From Candidatus Pacearchaeota archaeon (GTDB lineage Archaea > Nanobdellota > Nanobdellia > Pacearchaeales > GW2011-AR1), in contig WJLK01000135.1 in the NCBI GenBank assembly GCA_014728565.1, positions 1 through 9,740 of the forward strand: DNA of 9,740 bases, given 5' to 3'. Below, piece by piece: positions 1-4,693 of this stretch (positions are counted from its first letter, which is position 1; each line of letters opens with the position of its first letter). The translations under genes were made by a program, and so were the position numbers. The notes beneath the pieces are model-generated. The model ran no database searches and was not told the DNA's origin. It saw nothing but the letters and a program-made list of their open reading frames with translations.

Positions 1-104
1 ACATAATGCTTTTTTTTCTTAGAATCTTCTTTAACTACAAATGCTTTTTTTTCTTCCCATCTATCCTGCCATTTTTTCTCTATCTTCTTAAAATTAATTC
101 CCAT
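1..104 (-). CDS. leuS: Leucyl-tRNA synthetase, N-terminal fragment
   Basis: Only the first 34 codons are inside the window; the gene continues past base 1. The reading starts MGINFKKIEKKWQDRWEEKK and goes on with a lysine-rich stretch ending HYV. This is the usual opening of archaeal class I leucyl-tRNA synthetases (F-K-K-I-E-x-K-W-Q-x-R-W-E-E), just before the first HIGH-side strand of the Rossmann fold. The enzyme charges tRNA-Leu in the cytoplasm. The ATG at 104-102 is the only in-frame start; an ATG at 117-115 is in another frame and soon hits a stop. The gene is divergent from endA. Other class Ia synthetases (Val, Ile) begin similarly, so the Leu assignment is likely but not certain from this piece. 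Confidence 0.75.
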   Translation of the reverse strand, partial: MGINFKKIEKKWQDRWEEKKAFVVKEDSKKKKHY

Positions 105-294
105 TTTCTTTTCTCATTATCTTATTTTAATATAATCCTCATACTTTTAAAACCTTATCAAATTTAAAAGAAAGGATATGAATGGCTCTACAAGAGCATT
201 AATAAATCTAAACCCAGTAATGAATTTAATTTATAACTTGATTTGCTTATCATAAAAATTAGATATATTAATGGTTTAAAAATATTTAGGTAAG

Positions 295-300
295 TTTAAA
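295..300 (+). promoter_or_regulatory. Box A promoter of endA
   Basis: TTTAAA, followed by TAAATAA, lies 24-29 bases before the endA ATG at 324. This is the distance expected between an archaeal TATA box and the start of a leaderless transcript. The bases just before the ATG (TCTAAAATT) have no Shine-Dalgarno site. The assignment rests on sequence and spacing only. Confidence 0.5.
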
Positions 301-323
301 TAAATAAACTTCATTCTAAAATT

Positions 324-821
324 ATGAAACCTAAATTCCCAATTAACCTTCCAAGCCTGACCTCAAACTCACAAAAAGCCCTTACTCTGGCAGATACAAA
401 AAAACTAGGAGAAAAACAAAAAGGAAAGATAAGATACTCTATTTATGAGGCTTTTTACTTATTTGAACAAAAAAAAGCAGATATTTTCAAAAAAAATAAA
501 CTAACAGAAGAACAGATTATAAGAGAATTTACTAAAAAAGACAAAGAATTTTATAAAAAATATCTTATTTTCAGATATCTTAGAAAAAAAGGGTACATTG
601 TTAAAACTGGCTTGAAATTTGGTTCTGATTTCAGGGTTTATGAAAAAAATTCCAAACATGCCAAATATCTTGTCTTTCCAGTATTTAAAAACAAAATTAA
701 CATTGATGAGTTTATCTCAAAAAACAGAATATCTCACTCAACAGCAAAAAAACTACTAATAGCCATAGTTGACTCGGAGGATAATCTTAGTTTTTTTGAA
801 TCTGACTGGATTAAACCATAG
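324..821 (+). CDS. endA: tRNA-splicing endonuclease EndA
   Basis: EndA cuts archaeal tRNA (and rRNA) precursors at bulge-helix-bulge motifs, releasing introns or the leader and trailer of split tRNAs. The C-terminal catalytic domain is easy to recognise. YLIFRYLRKKGYIVKTGLKFG (residues 80-100) leads into the strand FRVYE with catalytic Tyr106, then SKHAKYLV with His112, then NRISHSTAKKLLIAIVD with the catalytic Lys (Lys142 by position). The triad Tyr/His/Lys is complete. At 165 residues the protein is near the length of single-domain archaeal enzymes (about 180), with a somewhat short N-terminal domain. That suggests the homotetramer type or the catalytic subunit of a heterotetramer. It is divergent from leuS with box A at -29/-24. 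It gains interest here because a half tRNA lies 4 kb downstream. Confidence 0.95.
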   Translation: MKPKFPINLPSLTSNSQKALTLADTKKLGEKQKGKIRYSIYEAFYLFEQKKADIFKKNKLTEEQIIREFTKKDKEFYKKYLIFRYLRKKGYIVKTGLKFGSDFRVYEKNSKHAKYLVFPVFKNKINIDEFISKNRISHSTAKKLLIAIVDSEDNLSFFESDWIKP

Positions 822-873
822 TCTTGAGGGGTGACTTGTTAGGGGAGACTTCCCCTAGGAACTGGCTAAAACC
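822..873 (+). other. GC-rich hairpin with tandem 11-base repeat
   Basis: The stretch between endA and the next gene is much richer in G+C than its surroundings. It holds two near-identical direct copies, AGGGGTGACTT (827-837) and AGGGGAGACTT (841-851), 14 bases apart. The second copy forms a hairpin with 851-856: AGGGGA pairs with TCCCCT around a GACT loop. It extends by T840-A857 and a wobble at 839/858. The first AGGGG could pair with the same CCCCT, so two exclusive folds are possible. In AT-rich archaea GC islands often mark structured RNA. Its role is unknown. Confidence 0.4.
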
Positions 874-1236
874 ATGAAAGATAACATGAAAAAAAGAGTA
901 TTATTTGCAGTTATATTAGCACTAATAATAATTATTCTGGGATTTCTTGTATTTAAACTAAAACCAGATTATGATTCAGTAGAGAAATTTAACAGTACTA
1001 ATGAAAGTATCAACGAATTCCCAATATCAGGAAGTTACATAACATGGGAAAGAGCATTGGACTATCTTCACAGTGGAGAGGTTGCTTCAATAATGCAGGC
1101 TCATAGCCTCGAGGTTACACTACAGTTAAAAAACAAAATAATACTAAAAACAACAGAACCCTCAATTGATGAGATTTTTAGAGAAGTGGATAAATGTGGT
1201 GAAGTTTGCAAAAATATAATCACATCAACTGAATAA
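874..1236 (+). CDS. Small membrane-anchored protein, FtsH-extracellular-like
   Basis: This is a 120-residue protein with a lysine/arginine-flanked hydrophobic helix at residues 8-27, then an outside domain of about 90 residues, so a single-pass type II anchor is likely. The outer part (ITWERALDYLHSGEVASIMQ, residues 56-75, then a T-L-x-L-K-N-K strand and T-x-E-P-S-I-D-E-I-F) resembles the small alpha/beta fold outside the membrane in FtsH. There a W/S-E-x-A-L-x-x-I-x-x-G-x-V segment precedes a beta hairpin. No AAA or protease domain is present. Cys108 and Cys112 near the end could form a disulfide or bind a metal. The start may be ATG 874 or ATG 886 (MKKRVLF); both keep the membrane helix. 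It lies 52 bases after endA, beyond a hairpin. Function is unknown. Confidence 0.75.
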   Translation: MKDNMKKRVLFAVILALIIIILGFLVFKLKPDYDSVEKFNSTNESINEFPISGSYITWERALDYLHSGEVASIMQAHSLEVTLQLKNKIILKTTEPSIDEIFREVDKCGEVCKNIITSTE

Positions 1237-1297
1237 TTAAATTGATTAAAACCTTAATTTTAAAAATACCAACATCTATATTATAAAAAAGAGGAAG

Positions 1298-2236
1298 ATG
1301 ATACTACAATTAATAATATTTACAATCTCATGCGGAATTTTAATAACAAGTGGTATTTTTTTAGTAAGGTCACTAAGTAAAATAGCAAGACTTCTTGGAA
1401 TCTCAGAATTCTCAGCATCTTTTATTATAATGGCTTTTGCAACTTCAATTCCTGAATTATTTGTAGGAGTTACATCTGCTATTGCAGGAAAAGCTGCACT
1501 AAGCTTAGGCAATGTAATTGGAGCAAACATAATTGATCTGACATTAATAACTGGTATGATTATTCTCACTACAAAAGAAATAAATTTCAAGACCCAGAGA
1601 ATAGGGCATGAAACTGACTTTATGTTAACAACTATTCTTTTTCTAATAATACTTTATGTAATAGGAGATTCTATCTCAAGAATTGACGGAATTATCCTAT
1701 TAGGTCTTTTTTCAATACATACTTATAAAACAATGAAAAAAAGAAAAAAATATCCTAAAAAGATGAAAAAACTAAGAGGAAAGTCAAAAGGATTTATCTG
1801 GCTTGGTATTTTCTTACTAGCATTACTAGGTCTTTTCTTTTCATCGCATTTTGTAGTAGAGTCAGCATCAGAACTTGCAATACAACTAGACTTCCCGCAG
1901 ATGATGATAGGTCTATTCTTACTGTCAATAGCAACAACTCTCCCAGAACTTGTTTTTGGATTATCTGCAAGTAAACTAAAACACAAAGAAATGGCTATTG
2001 GAGACCAGATAGGAACTGTAGTAGCAAATACAACTCTGGTAGTAGGATTGGTTGCCATAATCCAGCCAATAACAGTGGAACCACTATCATTTCTAACATC
2101 TGCTTTATTCATGTTCATTGCTGCTTTTATCTTTGTAACTTTCCTTAAAACAGGAGGCAAACTAGAGAGAATAGAGGGAATGAGCCTTATCTTAATCTAT
2201 GTATTATTTATAATAATAGAATTCTTTTTAAGATAA
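1298..2236 (+). CDS. CaCA-family sodium/calcium exchanger-like membrane protein
   Basis: This 312-residue integral membrane antiporter probably exchanges Ca2+ for Na+ or H+. It has the two inverted alpha repeats of the CaCA superfamily. Alpha-1 contains FATSIPE (residues 47-53, ion-binding Glu53) and GNVIGANIID (71-80). Alpha-2 contains IATTLPE (211-217, Glu217) and GDQIGTVVANT (235-245). About ten hydrophobic segments can be counted. The two halves are separated by a basic cytoplasmic loop at roughly residues 145-165. The second G-x-x-G-x-x-x-x-N motif is less canonical than the first. An A/G-rich AGAGGAAG sits directly before the ATG and may act as a weak ribosome binding site. Length and motifs match prokaryotic YrbG-like exchangers; the ion specificity cannot be read from the sequence. 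Confidence 0.9.
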   Translation: MILQLIIFTISCGILITSGIFLVRSLSKIARLLGISEFSASFIIMAFATSIPELFVGVTSAIAGKAALSLGNVIGANIIDLTLITGMIILTTKEINFKTQRIGHETDFMLTTILFLIILYVIGDSISRIDGIILLGLFSIHTYKTMKKRKKYPKKMKKLRGKSKGFIWLGIFLLALLGLFFSSHFVVESASELAIQLDFPQMMIGLFLLSIATTLPELVFGLSASKLKHKEMAIGDQIGTVVANTTLVVGLVAIIQPITVEPLSFLTSALFMFIAAFIFVTFLKTGGKLERIEGMSLILIYVLFIIIEFFLR

Positions 2237-2270
2237 TTAATTTTATTAACCCATCACTCATAATTTCAGT

Positions 2271-3152
2271 ATGGAAGTTAATGAAACTCATGAAAAAATT
2301 ATAAATATATTAAAACAAAAAGGTCCCAGCCTTCCAATAAATATAGCAAAAGACCTTCAGATGAACTCTCTTTTTATATCTGCATTTCTATCCGAACTTG
2401 CAAATGAAAAAAGAATAAAAGTCAGCAGTATGAAAGTTGGAGGCTCACCCTTATACTATCTTCAAGGACAGGAAGAAAAATTAGAAAATTTTTACAAGTT
2501 TCTTCATCCAAGAGAAGCTGAAGCTTTTTTAATGTTAAAACAAAAAAAGATTTTAAAAGACTCAGAACAAGAACCAGCAATAAGAGTGGCTATGCGTTCA
2601 ATAAAAGATTTTGCCATACCTTTTGAAAAAAACAATGAAATATATTGGAGGTACATGCTTATTCCTGAAAGTGAACTAAAACAAAAACCTGAAAGAATCC
2701 AGAAACAAGAAATTAAAAAAACAGAGAAAAGATCAAAACAAATTCAAAAAACTCCTGAGATAACAGTTTCAGGAAAATCAGCAAGTGAATTTGAAAATCC
2801 TCTTATAATTAAGCCAGAAAAAGCAAAAAAACAAAAACCCAAATCAGACTTTATAATGAAAACCATTAATTTTCTAAATCAGAATAATCTAAAAATAATT
2901 GAAGAAAAAAATTACAAATCCAAAGAATACAACTGCATTGTTCAGATAAAATCAGAACTTGGTCTGATTAATTTTCTAACTCAGGCAAAAGACAAAAGAA
3001 CAGTAACAGAAACAGATTTAAAAAAATTACTCTCTAATTCCCAAAAAATACCTCTACCTGCCTTATTGCTGTATACAGGAGAAATAAGCAAAAAAGCCAA
3101 GGAATACATTGATAATTACCACTCTATTTTAAAAACAAAAAAGATAAATTAA
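2271..3152 (+). CDS. Winged-helix protein with possible nuclease-like C-terminal domain
   Basis: I do not recognise a named family for this 293-residue protein. Residues 5-65 look like a winged helix-turn-helix (HEKIINILKQKGPSLPINIA, then a recognition helix and a G-G-S-P-L-Y-Y-L wing). A middle helical part spans roughly 66-133. Residues 134-192 form a charged, Lys/Gln/Pro-rich linker, probably disordered. The C-terminal part (193-293) alternates strands and helices. In it, S-E-L-G-L-I-N-F-L-T-Q-A-K (228-240) followed by a helix and P-A-L-L-L-Y-T-G resembles the core of PD-(D/E)xK nuclease folds, with Glu229 and Gln238-x-Lys240. That comparison is an inference and the site may be inactive. 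It is soluble, DNA-binding is likely, and it lies 34 bases after the exchanger gene. Confidence 0.8.
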   Translation: MEVNETHEKIINILKQKGPSLPINIAKDLQMNSLFISAFLSELANEKRIKVSSMKVGGSPLYYLQGQEEKLENFYKFLHPREAEAFLMLKQKKILKDSEQEPAIRVAMRSIKDFAIPFEKNNEIYWRYMLIPESELKQKPERIQKQEIKKTEKRSKQIQKTPEITVSGKSASEFENPLIIKPEKAKKQKPKSDFIMKTINFLNQNNLKIIEEKNYKSKEYNCIVQIKSELGLINFLTQAKDKRTVTETDLKKLLSNSQKIPLPALLLYTGEISKKAKEYIDNYHSILKTKKIN

Positions 3153-3221
3153 TTATATATACCCCATCATAAAAACATTTTTAAATATTAAAAAAGAACT
3201 AATATTGAATATGTCTTTAAA

Positions 3222-3404
3222 ATGGGAAGAATTAAATCAAAATTAGTAAAAAGAACAGCACACTCCTTACTACAGGAAGAAAATAATTTTACTGATAAGT
3301 TTGAAGATAATAAAAAAATGCTCAATGAATTAACCCCAAGTAAAAAAATAAGAAACCAAATTGCAGGATATATAACAAGAGTAATTAAAAAAAATAGCAA
3401 GTAA
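3222..3404 (+). CDS. rps17e: 30S ribosomal protein S17e
   Basis: This 60-residue basic protein of the small ribosomal subunit is found in archaea and eukaryotes but not in bacteria. The opening MGRIKSKLVKRTAHSLL, the central F-x-D-N-K-K-M-L-N-E-L and the end SKKIRNQIAGYITRVIKK match the archaeal S17e pattern along the whole length, and the size is usual for the family. A TTTTTAAATA element at 3179-3188 may be its promoter. The stop codon is only two bases before the alba start, so the two are almost certainly co-transcribed. Confidence 0.95.
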   Translation: MGRIKSKLVKRTAHSLLQEENNFTDKFEDNKKMLNELTPSKKIRNQIAGYITRVIKKNSK

Positions 3405-3406
3405 AA

Positions 3407-3742
3407 ATGGAAGAAGAGAATCAACCAGAAAAAAACCAGGGGAATAAAGAAAAAAATTCTGAAAAAGACAATGTAATTTTTGTAGGAATAAAACCTTTTA
3501 TGAACTATGTTACAGGAGTTGTAATGCAGTTCCAAAACAAAGGACAGAAAGAGGTCATTGTATCTGCAAGAGGAAAATTCACTTCTAAAGCAATTGATGT
3601 AGTTGAAGTAGCAAGAAGAACTTTTCTAAAAGAAGAAAACATAAAAATAAGTAACATTGATATCTCAAGTGAACAGTTTGAAAATAAAGAGGGAAAAAGA
3701 ATATTTGTCTCAACTATTGAGATAACACTTGTAAAGGAATAA
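3407..3742 (+). CDS. albA: DNA/RNA-binding protein Alba
   Basis: Alba is a small dimeric chromatin and RNA-binding protein of archaea. Three signatures are visible: F-V-G-I-K-P-F-M-N-Y-V (residues 25-35, with Lys29 at the position of the nucleic-acid-binding, acetylatable lysine), ARGKFTSKAIDVVEVARR (54-71) on the DNA-facing surface, and the closing strand VSTIEITLVK (101-110). Residues 1-21 form an extra acidic, Lys/Glu/Asn-rich N-terminal tail not found in typical 90-100 residue Alba proteins. The fold itself starts near residue 22. The gene follows rps17e by two bases. Confidence 0.95.
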   Translation: MEEENQPEKNQGNKEKNSEKDNVIFVGIKPFMNYVTGVVMQFQNKGQKEVIVSARGKFTSKAIDVVEVARRTFLKEENIKISNIDISSEQFENKEGKRIFVSTIEITLVKE

Positions 3743-3744
3743 AA

Positions 3745-3804
3745 ATGGTAAATAATAAATTTAGTTACAAGAACTCAAATTTATTATTACTGCTGACTTT
3801 ATAG
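3745..3804 (+). other. Mini-ORF with five consecutive Leu codons
   Basis: Two bases after the alba stop, spaced exactly like rps17e and alba, an ATG opens 19 codons (MVNNKFSYKNSNLLLLLTL) that end at TAG 3802-3804. Codons 13-17 are TTA TTA TTA CTG CTG, and codon 19 is TTA. The stop lies inside the first arm of the hairpin at 3802-3829. It could be a leader-type peptide, the stub of a decayed gene, or chance. No downstream Leu-biosynthesis gene is seen, and ribosome-coupled attenuation is not an established archaeal mechanism. Confidence 0.2.
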
Positions 3805-3829
3805 AGCCTTTTATAAAAAATAGGCTCTA
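3802..3829 (+). repeat. 8-bp inverted repeat (hairpin) after alba
   Basis: TAGAGCCT (3802-3809) and AGGCTCTA (3822-3829) are perfectly complementary around a 12-base A/T-rich loop. No uninterrupted T-run follows, so it does not look like a bacterial intrinsic terminator. It could mark the 3' end of the rps17e-alba transcript or be a processing or protein site. Confidence 0.45.
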
Positions 3830-3879
3830 AGAATTCTTACTTATTTCAATCATTCTTGGAACCTATTTCCTAGAGACTC

Positions 3880-3889
3880 TTTAATAAAA
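3880..3889 (+). promoter_or_regulatory. Possible box A before the 3900 region
   Basis: TTTAATAAAA fits the archaeal box A. A transcript from it would begin at about 3902-3912, at the start of the GC-richer foldable stretch. The fit is loose in this AT-rich DNA. Confidence 0.3.
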
Positions 3890-3900
3890 TCAAAAAAAAA

Positions 3901-3982
3901 TGTGCCACTTCACACTAAAGTGCGGAGTTTGTTACAGGCACTTGTTTATAGGATGCTCGAGAATTGAGAACCTAGAAGTGAA
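3901..3982 (+). ncRNA. Candidate structured RNA or leader, GC-richer than surroundings
   Basis: This stretch is clearly richer in G+C than its flanks. GTGCC (3902-3906) can pair with GGCAC (3937-3941). Inside that, ACTT (3907-3910) pairs with AAGT (3918-3921) around a seven-base loop, giving a small branched fold. The open reading frame through it yields an odd Cys-rich N-terminus (four Cys in 19 residues), as often seen when structural RNA is translated. It could be a free small RNA or the 5' leader of the ORF at 3984. It matches no RNA family I know. Confidence 0.3.
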
Positions 3983-3983
3983 A

Positions 3984-4136
3984 ATGGAAGAATACCCTCA
4001 AGAGGAACAAAGACCTGATGAATATGAGTGGGATATTTTTACAGGAACATCCACAAATTACAGTAGTCCTGGAAAACCATCCACACCTAGAATGACTCTT
4101 CCAAAGTCAATTGAATATTATTGTGACTTGGATTGA
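3984..4136 (+). CDS. Hypothetical small acidic protein
   Basis: Read from ATG 3984 the product is 50 residues (MEEYPQEEQRPDEYEWDIFT to YYCDLD). It is acidic and rich in Pro, Ser and Thr, without membrane segment or known motif. It is probably disordered. The same frame stays open upstream to ATG 3900, giving 78 residues with Cys at 2, 8, 11 and 19. I prefer the inner start because the upstream part looks like structured RNA, but either is possible. The 3' end overlaps the convergent gene 4118-4540 by 19 bases. It is not related to a family I recognise and may not be expressed. Confidence 0.35.
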   Translation: MEEYPQEEQRPDEYEWDIFTGTSTNYSSPGKPSTPRMTLPKSIEYYCDLD

Positions 4137-4540
4137 TTTTTTTTCTTTTCCTTTTTTCTATTCTTTTTTAACAATCCTTTTAAAAAACTTTTTTTCTCAT
4201 GCTTCTCTTCAACTTTCTCAGTAATCTCATCAATTTTAGCTTTTTTATTTTTCTCTTTTGATTTTTCTTTTCCAATCAAAACATCTATTTTCTTCTCAAT
4301 ATCATTCACTTTATGATACATTCGATTTATCCTTATATTCCTCCTTATATTAAAAAAGCTCTGAATTATTAAAATAAGAATATATACAAAAAATACTATT
4401 CCTAGAGCCTTAAAAATAATAAATAAACTATTAACACCACTTACCATTTCAGGAGGCAAAATCTTAGCAAGGGTTGAATCAGGTGGAAGACTAGTTGTAA
4501 ATGAAAAAAATTCTTTTAAATAAGATAGTATATCACCCAT
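4118..4540 (-). CDS. Single-pass membrane protein with basic coiled-coil tail
   Basis: This 140-residue protein is not recognised by family. A short N-terminal amphipathic part (residues 1-35) is followed by one long hydrophobic helix at about 36-63 (GIVFFVYILILIIQSFF), a basic stop-transfer stretch (R66-R73), a predicted coiled coil (about 75-115) and a very Lys-rich end (116-140). The charge pattern puts the C-terminal tail in the cytoplasm. Small proteins of this layout are common next to housekeeping genes in DPANN genomes, but no function can be given. The start ATG at 4540-4538 is preceded on its strand by an A/T-rich region (AATATTAAAAA) that may be box A. It is convergent with the preceding small ORF and divergent from the tRNA. 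Confidence 0.75.
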   Translation of the reverse strand: MGDILSYLKEFFSFTTSLPPDSTLAKILPPEMVSGVNSLFIIFKALGIVFFVYILILIIQSFFNIRRNIRINRMYHKVNDIEKKIDVLIGKEKSKEKNKKAKIDEITEKVEEKHEKKSFLKGLLKKNRKKEKKKNQSKSQ

Positions 4541-4587
4541 TTTTTAATTAAAGGAGTTAGGAGTTTTTAATATTTACTATCATTAAA

Positions 4588-4595
4588 TTTTTAAA
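4588..4595 (+). promoter_or_regulatory. Box A promoter of the CAT tRNA
   Basis: TTTTTAAA lies 25-32 bases before the first base of the mature tRNA at 4620. This is the normal distance for TATA-directed archaeal tRNA transcription with a very short 5' leader. Confidence 0.5.
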
Positions 4596-4619
4596 GAACT
4601 GGTTTTTTGCTAATACAAT

Positions 4620-4693
4620 GGCTCAGTAGTTCAGTGGTTTAGAACGCATCTCTCATGAGGATGAGGTCGGGGGTTCAATTCCCCCCTGAGCCA
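4620..4693 (+). tRNA. tRNA with anticodon CAT (elongator Met or Ile2), intact
   Basis: A complete 74-base cloverleaf can be drawn by hand. The acceptor is GGCTCAG/CTGAGCC (4620-4626, 4686-4692) with discriminator A4693. The D stem is GTTC/GAAC (4629-4632, 4642-4645). The anticodon stem is CATCT/GGATG with loop CTCATGA (4652-4658), so the anticodon CAT is at 4654-4656. The variable loop is AGGTC, and the T stem GGGGG/CCCCC encloses TTCAATT. CCA is not encoded. It is not the initiator: G1-C72 pairs normally and the anticodon stem lacks three consecutive G-C pairs. Met and lysidine/agmatidine-type Ile2 cannot be separated by eye. Position 37 is G, whereas tRNAs reading A-starting codons normally carry A37. 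There is no intron. Confidence 0.95.

Noticed and set aside
178..255. 25-codon frame between leuS and endA
   Set aside because: It is short, without recognisable features, and lies in the divergent promoter region; 105-323 is best read as intergenic.
1276..1590. Open frame on the minus strand over the exchanger gene
   Set aside because: It is antisense to the well-supported exchanger and shows no family features. The same holds for the minus frame at 1723-2160.
3188..3535. Minus-strand frame across rps17e and alba
   Set aside because: It is a hydrophobic shadow of two clearly recognised genes.
3802..3829. Bacterial-type intrinsic terminator
   Set aside because: The stem is perfect but no T-run follows, and archaeal termination does not depend on hairpins.
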